The notes under the pieces were generated by a model, which was not told where the DNA came from, ran no database searches, and saw only the letters and a program-made list of their open reading frames with translations. Below are positions 1 to 8,528 of a stretch of 64,000 nucleotides of DNA, piece after piece (the first letter of the stretch is position 1; each line of letters opens with the position of its first letter). The position numbers and the translations under genes were made by a program. This stretch comes from Maribacter sp. MJ134 (GTDB lineage: Bacteria; Bacteroidota; Bacteroidia; Flavobacteriales; Flavobacteriaceae): positions 2,418,001 to 2,482,000 of the forward strand of contig NZ_CP034570.1 in assembly GCF_003970695.1 (NCBI RefSeq). The letters run 5' to 3'.

Positions 1-889
1 TTCTAGGGAATTCGGTGCCGCCGTAAATATAACTGCGGCAACTACAGGTCTTGTCATACCCCCTAGTAATGTATTGATCGTTTATTCCTTGGCCAGTGGT
101 GGCGCATCTATAGCCGCTCTTTTCTTGGCAGGCTATATACCGGGAATTTTAACGGGACTCTTTTTAATGATAGTTGCCTCTTTCTGGGCAAAGAAAAAAG
201 GATATAAAGTTGGGAAACGAAGCACTTTAAAGGCTGTTTTAAAGACTTTCGTGGATGCATTACCTAGCCTATTTATGCTCGTAGTAGTCATTGGAGGTAT
301 CGTTACAGGAATTTTTACGGCTACAGAAGCCTCTGCCATTGCAGTACTCTACAGTTTTATCTTAGGAATGATATATCGAGAAATAAGCCTTCCTAAAATG
401 CCTCAGATTCTGTTAGATTCTGCTGGAACAACAGCCATAGTTATGCTCCTCATAGGCGCCTCCATGAGCATGTCTTGGGCACTAAGTTATGAAAACATTC
501 CACAAGAGATAAGTACAGGTCTTTTAGCCTTAAGCGATAATCCTATTGTCATATTATTGATTATAAACTTACTGTTGCTGTTCGTGGGAATATTTATGGA
601 TATGACCCCGGCCGTACTCATTTTTACCCCTATTTTTTTACCAGTCGTTACGGCGCTTGGCTTAGACCCCGTTCATTTTGGAATCATTATGGTACTGAAT
701 CTCTGTATAGGACTCTGCACGCCGCCTGTTGGCTCAGTGCTCTTTGTGGGTGTCGGAATAGCTAAGACCTCTATTGAAAAAGTAGTGAAACCGCTATTGC
801 CTTTATTTATCGCCATGATTTTTGCATTGTTTTTGGTCACCTATTTTCCAGAGTTGAGTCTGTGGTTGCCAAGACAGTTTGGGTTGTAA
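1..889 (+). CDS. TRAP transporter large permease (DctM family), 3' part
   Basis: The gene is cut by the left edge. The reading frame is open from base 2 and ends at 889, so about 295 C-terminal residues are visible of a family that is usually about 425 residues long. The segment around bases 8-85 reads FGAAVNITAATTGLVIPPSN, typical of the DctM core, and a later segment has LGLDPVHFGIIMVLNLCIGLCTPPVG (shown here only as a family hallmark around bases 655-735). Repeated hydrophobic spans fit a multi-pass inner-membrane protein. The family imports organic acids or uronates together with a periplasmic binding protein, encoded outside the window. Its position next to uronate genes suggests a sugar-acid substrate, which is inference. 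Confidence 0.92.
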   Translation, partial: SREFGAAVNITAATTGLVIPPSNVLIVYSLASGGASIAALFLAGYIPGILTGLFLMIVASFWAKKKGYKVGKRSTLKAVLKTFVDALPSLFMLVVVIGGIVTGIFTATEASAIAVLYSFILGMIYREISLPKMPQILLDSAGTTAIVMLLIGASMSMSWALSYENIPQEISTGLLALSDNPIVILLIINLLLLFVGIFMDMTPAVLIFTPIFLPVVTALGLDPVHFGIIMVLNLCIGLCTPPVGSVLFVGVGIAKTSIEKVVKPLLPLFIAMIFALFLVTYFPELSLWLPRQFGL

Positions 890-980
890 AGTCTGCTAAG
901 GAGAACAAGGTACACCTTACACTACAGGACACCCTAAAAGGTTCTAATTTGTACTTTTAGTAACACTCAAACACTAAAGA

Positions 981-2681
981 ATGCCTTTAAAAAATCCAGA
1001 AACTGAATTTGACGCCATTGTAGTAGGAACAGGAATTAGCGGCGGTTGGGCTGCAAAAGAACTTTGTGAAAAAGGGTTAAAAACCCTTGTGCTGGAACGT
1101 GGCAGAATGGTAAACCACCTTTTGGATTACCCGACCATGCACCAAGACCCTTGGGATATCCCAAATGCAGGCGTTCTTACCGCCGAACAAAAGAAAGACT
1201 ATAGCAAGCAGTTACGGTGGCGGCTGGACAATACTACAAAACACTTTTTCAATAACGATTCTGAACATGACTACGATGAAGTAAAACGTTTTGATTGGAT
1301 CCGTGGCACACAAGTTGGAGGCCGCTCTTTAATATGGGGAAAACAAACTTATCGCTGGTCCGACCTAGATTTTGAAGCCAATGTCAAAGATGGAATAGGT
1401 GTGGATTGGCCCATACGTTACAAAGATGTTGAGCCTTGGTACACCTATGTTGAAAAACATGTGGGCATTAGTGGTGAAGCTTTAGGATTACCTCAGCTAC
1501 CGGATAGTGTTTTCCTTAAACCAATGGAGCTAAACTGTGTGGAAGAACATTTAAGGAAGGGAATAGCGGACCATTATGAGGATCGTGTTCTGACAATAGG
1601 AAGGGTGGCACATATCACAGAGGGAACAAAACCTGGTGCAGGAAGAGGAACTTGTCAGCACAGAAATAGATGTAAAAGAGGCTGCCCATATGGAGCCTAC
1701 TTTAGCTCTAACTCTTCTACCATTCCCATGGCCGAAGCTACCGGGAATATGACCTTAAGACCAGACTCCATTGTATGCGAAGTGTTGTACGATAAGAACA
1801 AAAAGAAAGCCACAGGCGTTAGAGTAGTAGATGCCAATACAAAAGAAATACTAGAGTTTAAAGCTAAGGTAATTTTCCTTTGTGCATCATCAATGGCCTC
1901 TACCGCTATTCTAATGCAATCCAAATCCGATGCATTTCCTAATGGAATGGGTAATGCGAGTGGAGAGCTCGGACATAATATTATGGACCACCAACTGGGT
2001 GCGGGCGCATCGGGGAAAATAGATGGCTACGACGATAAATACTATAAAGGCAGGAGACCCAACGGCTTCTATATCCCTAGATTCAGAAATCTGAACGCAA
2101 AATCTGAAAAAGTTGATTTTATTCGTGGATATGGATATCAGGGAAGTGCTGGAAGAAATGATTACAGTACTGTAATTCCAGAATACGGCTATGGTAAAGA
2201 ATATAAAGACGCCATGCTGAAACCTGGCGGATGGCGCATAAACCTTGGTGGATTCGGTGAGGTACTACCCTATCACGAGAATCAAATGACCTTAAATTAT
2301 GACAAGTTAGACCAGTATGGCCTTCCTACAATCGTTTTTGATGCTGAATTTAAGGAGAATGAGAAAAGAATGAAGAAAGATTGGATTGTTCAAGCACAGG
2401 AGATGCTTGAGAATTCAGGTTTCAAGGACGTTAGAGCTACTAAGAGAGACTCTTATATGGGCGGTGGAATCCATGAAATGGGAACGGCACGTATGGGGCA
2501 TAACCCTAAAACCTCAGTACTCAATAAACATAATCAAATCCATGAAGTACCCAATGTTTATGTAACGGACGGTGCATGTATGACCTCTTCTGGAAACCAA
2601 AACCCTTCACTGACCTATATGGCCTTAACAGCAAGGGCGGCTGACCATGCGGTAAAGGAATTAAAAAAGAGAAATATTTAA
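981..2681 (+). CDS. GMC family FAD-dependent oxidoreductase
   Basis: This 566-residue protein begins with a Rossmann FAD motif (VVGTGISGGWAAKEL, about residues 14-28). It ends with the GMC C-terminal signature: a His in GGGIHEMGTARMG and the GNQNPSLTYMAL segment near residue 540. A cysteine-rich stretch, CQHRNRCKRGCPYGAYFSS, near residues 220-240 is typical of bacterial GMC enzymes related to membrane-linked sugar or gluconate dehydrogenases. No signal peptide is obvious. The gene lies 91 bp after the TRAP permease and may be co-transcribed with it or use its own promoter (see 921-959). It probably oxidises a sugar or sugar acid, but the substrate cannot be read from the sequence. Confidence 0.9.
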   Translation: MPLKNPETEFDAIVVGTGISGGWAAKELCEKGLKTLVLERGRMVNHLLDYPTMHQDPWDIPNAGVLTAEQKKDYSKQLRWRLDNTTKHFFNNDSEHDYDEVKRFDWIRGTQVGGRSLIWGKQTYRWSDLDFEANVKDGIGVDWPIRYKDVEPWYTYVEKHVGISGEALGLPQLPDSVFLKPMELNCVEEHLRKGIADHYEDRVLTIGRVAHITEGTKPGAGRGTCQHRNRCKRGCPYGAYFSSNSSTIPMAEATGNMTLRPDSIVCEVLYDKNKKKATGVRVVDANTKEILEFKAKVIFLCASSMASTAILMQSKSDAFPNGMGNASGELGHNIMDHQLGAGASGKIDGYDDKYYKGRRPNGFYIPRFRNLNAKSEKVDFIRGYGYQGSAGRNDYSTVIPEYGYGKEYKDAMLKPGGWRINLGGFGEVLPYHENQMTLNYDKLDQYGLPTIVFDAEFKENEKRMKKDWIVQAQEMLENSGFKDVRATKRDSYMGGGIHEMGTARMGHNPKTSVLNKHNQIHEVPNVYVTDGACMTSSGNQNPSLTYMALTARAADHAVKELKKRNI

Positions 2682-2764
2682 ACTTAGCCTTGGTTTTTCC
2701 ACTTAAACCGCTTAGATATATCTATTTGAGTCTCCTACAACTGAACTGGAAATAAAAATTTACT

Positions 2765-3745
2765 CTAAGAAAAGCGCCCGCAGAGTTGTTCCATGGTCTT
2801 CATGACAACTAACCCGTCTTGTACCGGACATGGATTCTCTGTTTTGTCTAAAAGGTAATCCACTACGGCTGTAATCATAGGTTGTTGTATATGTTTCGGA
2901 TTTTGGAATGGGAAGCTTTTTTCACCCTCCTTATTTTTTAATTGAACCTCATCCCCATAAAATGAGAAATGGATGCTACCCTCGGAGCCATAGATAATAC
3001 ATTCGTCCTTCTGGTCTTGCTCGGATGCGGTAAAATTCCAAATTCCCCTGAACTGAACCCCGTTTTCAAAACGGATAATTCCATTTACCACATCATCTAC
3101 TAATGCAGCTTTATCATCAGCGCTAGAAAACCCGGAGACGGCGTCAATAGCTCCAAAATAATGATACATTAAATCGATTTGATGCGGAGCGATATCGTAA
3201 AAATAACCGCCACCCGAAACCTCAGGATTCAATCGCCAGTTGTCTTCGGTATCGGCAATTATGTTTGATTTTTTAGGTTGTAGTATTTGAATATCGGCAC
3301 TCGAAACCTTACCGATAACGCCTTCATTCAAAAGTTGTTTTACCTTTAAGAACGCTGGTAGTTTTCTTCTATAATGAGCTACGGTAAGTTTATGCGTGGT
3401 ATCCTTTAGAGCCTCAGCAAGGATTTTGGCCTCCACAAAATTTAAGGTCATCGGTTTTTCTAAATAGACATCCTTTCCGGCATCCAAGGCCATTAGGGTG
3501 TACTCCAAATGTGTTGAGGGCGGTGTAGCGATGTAAACCGCATTGATCGCCTTGTGCCTTAATAATGCCTCTACCGTATCATAGTGAAAGGGAACCTTAT
3601 GACGTTTCGCAAAATCTTCGGCTTTAGTTTTGTTACGTCGCATGACCGCAACCAACTCCGAATGTTTTACTTTCTGAAAAGCGGGACCACTTTTTACCTC
3701 GGCAACATCACCACATCCGATGATACCCCATTTTACAGTTTTCAT
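2765..3745 (-). CDS. Gfo/Idh/MocA family NAD(P)-dependent oxidoreductase
   Basis: A 326-residue protein with an N-terminal Rossmann motif (GIIGCGDVAEVKSGPAF, residues 8-24), the family EKP motif (DVYLEKPMTLNF, about residue 95) and a C-terminal half with GGGYFYDIAPHQIDLM, which carries the usual catalytic His. The length is normal for the family. It is the last gene of the minus-strand rhamnose/uronate operon, 38 bp after uxaC. It probably interconverts a sugar or sugar acid and its keto form. The substrate is unknown. Confidence 0.9.
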   Translation of the reverse strand: MKTVKWGIIGCGDVAEVKSGPAFQKVKHSELVAVMRRNKTKAEDFAKRHKVPFHYDTVEALLRHKAINAVYIATPPSTHLEYTLMALDAGKDVYLEKPMTLNFVEAKILAEALKDTTHKLTVAHYRRKLPAFLKVKQLLNEGVIGKVSSADIQILQPKKSNIIADTEDNWRLNPEVSGGGYFYDIAPHQIDLMYHYFGAIDAVSGFSSADDKAALVDDVVNGIIRFENGVQFRGIWNFTASEQDQKDECIIYGSEGSIHFSFYGDEVQLKNKEGEKSFPFQNPKHIQQPMITAVVDYLLDKTENPCPVQDGLVVMKTMEQLCGRFS

Positions 3746-3783
3746 GGTATTACAAGTTTTGTTTACGATTCTAAACTACCCTG

Positions 3784-5184
3784 CTAGAGTCCAAAGTAGT
3801 CTTTTGCATTATGATAACAGATATCGCCAACTATTTTCCCCAGCCACTTTTCGTCTGCCGGAAGTTCACCGTTGGCCACATCTCTACCAATTAGATTGCA
3901 AAGAATTCTTCTGAAATATTCGTGTCTTGGAAAAGAAAGGAAACTTCTAGAATCGGTAAGCATCCCAACAAAACAACTGAGTAAGCCCATATTGGAAAGG
4001 GTATTGATTTGCTTTTCCATACCATCTTTCTGGTCTAGAAACCACCAAGCCGAGCCAAACTGCACTTTACCCTTAATACTACCGTCGTTAAAATTCCCTG
4101 CCATGGTAGCAAAAACTTCATTGTAAGAGGGATTAAGGTTATAAAGTATTGTTTTAGTAAGTTCGTTTGTACTATCTAATTCATTGAGAAAGCCACTCAG
4201 GGTTTTAGCCTGAGGCAAATCTCCCATAGAATCAAAGCCAGTATCAGGGCCCAAATTCGCCAATAATCTTTTATTATTATTTCTTATAGGACCAAGATGA
4301 AACTGTTGAACCCACTTTCGCTTATGATATTCCCTACTTAAAAATAACAATATCTTAGCCTTGAAAAAATAAACTTCTTCGGGACTAAGGCTCTTCTTGT
4401 CCATAGCCTTTTTAAAAAGCACATCACTATTAAAGTTATCCTTATCAACATGGTACATTTGCTCCAGACCATGATCTGCCAACCTGCCTCCTACTTCATG
4501 GAAATAATCTATTCTCTGTGTTAAGGCCGATAATAAATCATCATAATTCTTTATCTCACTTCCTACAACGGCTCCTAGCTTTTCAACATATTGAATGTAG
4601 GAGACACTGTCCTCAATGGCATAAGCCTTATCTGGGCGAAACGTTGGAAATACTTTAGGTGAGATTTCCTGTTTACCAATATGTTTATGATGTTCCAAAC
4701 TATCCGTTGGATCATCTGTAGTACATAAATATTCAACCTTTTTTTCTTGTAGTAAACCAACCGTATGATTAGACGGTTGCTGTAGCATAAATGCTGTACG
4801 GTCATATATCTCCTCGGCGTTTTGGGGCGATAATAAGGTATCGATATCAAAATAACGCTGTAGCTCTAGATGTGTCCAGTGATACAATGGGTTCCGAACG
4901 GTATATGGGACCGTTTCGGCCCATTTAAGAAATTTATCCTTATCTGATGCATCTCCTGTAATATACTTTTCGTTGATACCCAAAGCACGCATGGCTCGCC
5001 ATTTGTAATGATCTCCTGCCAACCATACCTGGGTTATGTTTTTGAATACCCTGTTTTCCGCAATTTCATTTGGAGGTAAATGATTATGGTAATCTATAAT
5101 CGGCAAATCCGCAGCGTACCCATGATACAGTTTTTTTGAAAACTTATTCTGCAGTAAAAAATCGTCCGTGATAAATGTCTTCAT
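3784..5184 (-). CDS. uxaC: Glucuronate isomerase (uronate isomerase)
   Basis: This 466-residue protein matches the UxaC family in length and sequence. The N-terminal PIIDYHNHLPPNEIAENRVF segment has the paired His of this amidohydrolase-like fold, and LGPIRNNNKRL and GSAWWFLDQKDGM are family hallmarks. It interconverts D-glucuronate and D-fructuronate (or galacturonate and tagaturonate) in the cytoplasm. It follows the KDPG aldolase gene by 9 bp in the same operon. The mannonate steps (UxuA/UxuB) are not in the window, so they are either encoded elsewhere or partly covered by the flanking oxidoreductases. Confidence 0.96.
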   Translation of the reverse strand: MKTFITDDFLLQNKFSKKLYHGYAADLPIIDYHNHLPPNEIAENRVFKNITQVWLAGDHYKWRAMRALGINEKYITGDASDKDKFLKWAETVPYTVRNPLYHWTHLELQRYFDIDTLLSPQNAEEIYDRTAFMLQQPSNHTVGLLQEKKVEYLCTTDDPTDSLEHHKHIGKQEISPKVFPTFRPDKAYAIEDSVSYIQYVEKLGAVVGSEIKNYDDLLSALTQRIDYFHEVGGRLADHGLEQMYHVDKDNFNSDVLFKKAMDKKSLSPEEVYFFKAKILLFLSREYHKRKWVQQFHLGPIRNNNKRLLANLGPDTGFDSMGDLPQAKTLSGFLNELDSTNELTKTILYNLNPSYNEVFATMAGNFNDGSIKGKVQFGSAWWFLDQKDGMEKQINTLSNMGLLSCFVGMLTDSRSFLSFPRHEYFRRILCNLIGRDVANGELPADEKWLGKIVGDICYHNAKDYFGL

Positions 5185-5193
5185 ATTGAAATA

Positions 5194-5862
5194 TTACGCA
5201 CGTAGTTTTTTAATAAGTGCTAGAGTTGTAACCACTCTATTTTTTAAACCCTCATAGTCTTTATTGGCCAAAATATCCTTGCTAATCAATTGCGAGCCCA
5301 TTCCTACGCAGGTAACACCGGCATCAAACCAGCCTTTTAAATTTGATTCCTCTGTAGACACCCCTCCCGTGGGCATAATATTCGTCCATGGTTGTGGCCC
5401 ACGAATGGCCTTTACAAAACCTGGTCCGTAGGTTGAACCTGGAAATAATTTAATAATTTCACAACCCATTTCCTCTGCTTTATTGATTTCTGTCAAAGAA
5501 CCACAACCTGGTGACCATAGTACTTTACGACGATTGCATGCAATGGCTATATCCTCTCTTAAAGAAGGCGTAACAATGAAATTTGCACCCATTTGCATAA
5601 ACATACTCGCTGCTGCTGCATCTGTTATGGATCCAACGCCCATAATCATCCCGGGTAATTCTTCAATTGCATACTTATTTAATTGCGAAAACACCTCAAA
5701 AGCAAAATCACCCCGGGCGGTAAACTCCATTAATCTAGAGCCACCATCATAGCATGCCTTTAGAACATTTTTTCCCAAATCAATATCTGGATGGTAAAAT
5801 AAGGGTACCATACCGTTTTCCTTCATCACAGAAGCCACTTCAATCCTTGAAAATTGTGCCAT
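5194..5862 (-). CDS. eda: Bifunctional KHG/KDPG aldolase
   Basis: I chose the ATG at 5862 (MAQFSRIEVASVMKENGMVPLF), giving 222 residues. An upstream in-frame start at 5916 would read through a strong hairpin and adds no family-like sequence. The core has EFTARGDFAFEVF with the family Glu, GVGSITDAAAASMFMQMGANFIVTPS, and KLFPGSTYGPGFVKAIRGPQPW with the KxxP region. It splits 2-keto-3-deoxy-6-phosphogluconate into pyruvate and glyceraldehyde-3-phosphate, the final step of uronate catabolism after KDG kinase. The gene sits between kdgK and uxaC. A terminator-like hairpin just upstream may set its expression below that of kdgK. Confidence 0.95.
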   Translation of the reverse strand: MAQFSRIEVASVMKENGMVPLFYHPDIDLGKNVLKACYDGGSRLMEFTARGDFAFEVFSQLNKYAIEELPGMIMGVGSITDAAAASMFMQMGANFIVTPSLREDIAIACNRRKVLWSPGCGSLTEINKAEEMGCEIIKLFPGSTYGPGFVKAIRGPQPWTNIMPTGGVSTEESNLKGWFDAGVTCVGMGSQLISKDILANKDYEGLKNRVVTTLALIKKLRA

Positions 5863-5874
5863 ATCGCTATTTTT

Positions 5875-5907
5875 AAAAAATAACGGAGCAGAAAACCGCT
5901 CCGTTAT
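5875..5907 (-). terminator. Hairpin with U-run between kdgK and eda
   Basis: Read on the minus strand, a 10-bp perfect stem (arms 5898-5907 and 5880-5889, loop 5890-5897) is followed by six T (complement of 5875-5880). This is the form of an intrinsic terminator. It ends only 12 nt before the eda start codon, so it may attenuate or process the operon mRNA rather than end it. Confidence 0.75.
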
Positions 5908-5939
5908 ATATACCATTAAAATACTATTTATAACTCAGT

Positions 5940-6980
5940 TTATCTAGCTACCCTTCCAGAGGCATCTCCGCTCATCAGCTTTTCTACCTCAGCAACTGTA
6001 GCTAAGTTTGCATCTCCCTTAATGGTGTGTTTTAAACAAGATGCTGCAACTGCAAAGTTAAGTGCATTTTGGTCATCCTCTGGATATTTCAAAAGTCCGT
6101 AAATCAATCCACCCATAAAGCTGTCACCGCCACCTACGCGGTCCACAATATCCGTAATTTGATATTCTGGAGATTTAAACATTGTTTTACCATCGTATAA
6201 AACTCCTGCCCAACTATTATGTGAAGCGGATATGGAGCCTCTTAAGGTAGTAATCACCTTTTTAGCACGAGGGAATTTTTTCATCATCTGCTCACAGACA
6301 GATAAAAAGGCCTCTGCCTTTACGTGTTCTCCCTGCGTTGTGATATCCAATCCCTCGGGTTTAATCCCAAAATGTTTCTCTGCATCCTCTTCATTACCCA
6401 GTATAATATCACAATACGAGGTAAGCTCTGTCATTATGGCCTCCCTATCACCACCATATTTCCAAAGCTTAGCGCGATAGTTTAAATCTGTAGAAATGGT
6501 AACACCCATTTCACTCGCAACCTTCACAGCTTCTAAGCAGGCATCCGCCGCTCCTTGCGAAATGGCGGGAGTAATACCCGTCCAGTGGAACCATTCCACC
6601 CCTTTAAAAACGGTCTTCCAGTCTATCATGCCTGCGGTAATTTCCGCGATAGCAGAATGCGCACGGTCATAGACCACTTTACTACCTCTACTTACCGCAC
6701 CCGTTTCCAGGAAATATATTCCCAAACGATCTCCTCCATAAACAATATTGCTTGTCCCAACGTTTCGCTTGCGCATTTCCATTAAGGCACATTCGCCGAT
6801 ATCGTTTTTTGGCAATCGTGTAACGAATTCTACAGGAACACCGTAATTAGCTAGTGAAACGGCGACATTGGATTCACCACCACCGTAGACCACATCAAAA
6901 CTATTGGTTTGAGAAAACCTTAAAAATCCAGGAGGGGATAAGCGGAGCATAATTTCTCCGAAAGTCACTACTTTTTTCAT
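5940..6980 (-). CDS. kdgK: 2-keto-3-deoxygluconate kinase (PfkB family)
   Basis: A 346-residue PfkB/ribokinase-type sugar kinase. The N-terminus VVTFGEIMLRLSPPGFLRFSQ and the GGGESNVAVSLA segment bind sugar. DIVDRVGGGDSFMGGLIYGLL near residue 285 holds the catalytic Asp and anion hole of the family. It phosphorylates KDG to KDPG, feeding the aldolase encoded next. It follows the NCS1 permease gene by 117 bp in the same direction. The combination kdgK-eda-uxaC is a standard uronate module. Confidence 0.94.
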   Translation of the reverse strand: MKKVVTFGEIMLRLSPPGFLRFSQTNSFDVVYGGGESNVAVSLANYGVPVEFVTRLPKNDIGECALMEMRKRNVGTSNIVYGGDRLGIYFLETGAVSRGSKVVYDRAHSAIAEITAGMIDWKTVFKGVEWFHWTGITPAISQGAADACLEAVKVASEMGVTISTDLNYRAKLWKYGGDREAIMTELTSYCDIILGNEEDAEKHFGIKPEGLDITTQGEHVKAEAFLSVCEQMMKKFPRAKKVITTLRGSISASHNSWAGVLYDGKTMFKSPEYQITDIVDRVGGGDSFMGGLIYGLLKYPEDDQNALNFAVAASCLKHTIKGDANLATVAEVEKLMSGDASGRVAR

Positions 6981-7097
6981 TCAATTTATTTAATTAATAG
7001 AAGGAGTTAATATTTAGCATTTAAAATTAACCTTTCTTTATTTTCATCCGGTTCACTATAGGGATTAAAAAAGTACATTCTTTCTAATCCAAAATTA

Positions 7098-8516
7098 CTA
7101 AGCAATCTCAGCACTCTTTTGAAATTTTTTACTGAACAGTAAAAACAAGATTCCACATAAAAGCCATGCTGGTAAGGTAACAAAAGACAGAAAAACATCA
7201 AACTGAAGCGATATAAAATAGAACAATCCAAAACTAATCGCCCAAGCTAAAAAAACAGATTTATTAAATTTAAGATTTGCTATTTCGGCGTAGTTCTTTA
7301 CAATACCCACTTGTTTATGAAAGAAATGTTCAAAGACGATAATGGCACCAAACGGAGCTAAGATAAATCCGTACAAGGCCACAAAACCCAACAATTTCAT
7401 TGCAAACGCCGGAAATAAGCCGGCAACCGTTGCCACCGTTCCCGCTATTATGGTGACCCAAAATGTAGACACTTTAGGCATAATAGCCTGGAATGCCAAT
7501 CCTGCCCTGTAGATGGTAGGGTTGGCGGTGGTCCATCCTGCTAAAACTACTGCAATGATTCCAAAAATACCGATGGCGTTATTGGCCAATGGTCCCGGTG
7601 CCACCGGAGGTGCCTCTCCACTAGATAAAAAGGCTTGTGCCTCTGGGGATTTCAAATAGACGGCGTACAACAAAGCTGCAGCTATCCAGGCCATATAATG
7701 ACCTACGTACATCCCTGCGGCGGTTGTCCAACCAGCACTTTCTTTTTTTGCAAAACGGAATACCGATAAGTCGGACATGCCCACATGCATGGCCGCATTA
7801 GCGAACCAAGACCAGATAACAACATGCCAAAACGTATATTTTAACTGCCCTGGGAACGGTTCTGAACCCTCTCCCCAAATATTCCAAAAATCAGAAAAAT
7901 TCTTTACTCCGAGTTGGTTCAAAGCCACTACGCCGCAGGCAATAAATGCAAGCACGATAACTGGCGACATCCAATTGGCCGCCTTTGAAACCGTATCGTA
8001 ACCTTTGGAGGCAATTAAGGAAATTACCGCTCCAATAAGTATTACTATAATAACCCATGTAGCACCATTGGGTGTGGTATCCGTTAGTTTAGGCATTTCC
8101 ATATCAAACGGAATACCAACAGCAGTGGCAGACACCGTTATCATTGCACCCGCTAGAAAACAGAACAAAATTCCGTTCGCTAAGTTATAACCGATGACTA
8201 ATTTTTTTCCACAGATTTTTTCCAATTGGTAATAAAGCGTTAATCTATTTTCAACCGCAATCCTTGCCGTTAAAAATCGCCAACTAAGCACCGCCAATAA
8301 GTTACCCAACAATAGTCCAACAATTAAATCGAAGGCACTAACCCCTGCTGTTAGGAATAAGGGACCGATCATGAATTCCGTACCTGCTGCGTGTTCGCCT
8401 GCGTACATCCCAAGAAAACTTTTCCAACCTTTTAGTTTAGATTGTGGAATGGGTTCTCTCTCAAATTCCCCTCCCGCGATTTCCTCTATTTCTTCCTCGA
8501 TGTTATGTTGGCTCAT
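7098..8516 (-). CDS. NCS1-family (purine/cytosine permease-like) transporter
   Basis: A 472-residue protein with about twelve hydrophobic segments. The N-terminal LGMYAGEHAAGTEFMIGPLFLTAGVS and internal GWTTANPTIYRAGLAFQ resemble NCS1 permeases, which import nucleobases, allantoin or vitamins with cations. There are no nucleobase genes nearby. It lies between lactate dehydrogenase (12 bp upstream) and kdgK inside the rhamnose/uronate operon, so it more likely carries a sugar, sugar acid or lactate here. That role is inference from context only. Confidence 0.85.
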   Translation of the reverse strand: MSQHNIEEEIEEIAGGEFEREPIPQSKLKGWKSFLGMYAGEHAAGTEFMIGPLFLTAGVSAFDLIVGLLLGNLLAVLSWRFLTARIAVENRLTLYYQLEKICGKKLVIGYNLANGILFCFLAGAMITVSATAVGIPFDMEMPKLTDTTPNGATWVIIVILIGAVISLIASKGYDTVSKAANWMSPVIVLAFIACGVVALNQLGVKNFSDFWNIWGEGSEPFPGQLKYTFWHVVIWSWFANAAMHVGMSDLSVFRFAKKESAGWTTAAGMYVGHYMAWIAAALLYAVYLKSPEAQAFLSSGEAPPVAPGPLANNAIGIFGIIAVVLAGWTTANPTIYRAGLAFQAIMPKVSTFWVTIIAGTVATVAGLFPAFAMKLLGFVALYGFILAPFGAIIVFEHFFHKQVGIVKNYAEIANLKFNKSVFLAWAISFGLFYFISLQFDVFLSFVTLPAWLLCGILFLLFSKKFQKSAEIA

Positions 8517-8528
8517 TTTAGGTTGGTT

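Noticed and set aside
5863-5916. N-terminal extension of eda (start at 5916)
   Set aside because: The extra 18 codons are made of the terminator-like hairpin and U-run, and family similarity begins at the ATG at 5862.
7007-7231. Short minus-strand frame overlapping the end of the NCS1 gene
   Set aside because: It overlaps the real 3' end in another frame and has no recognisable sequence.
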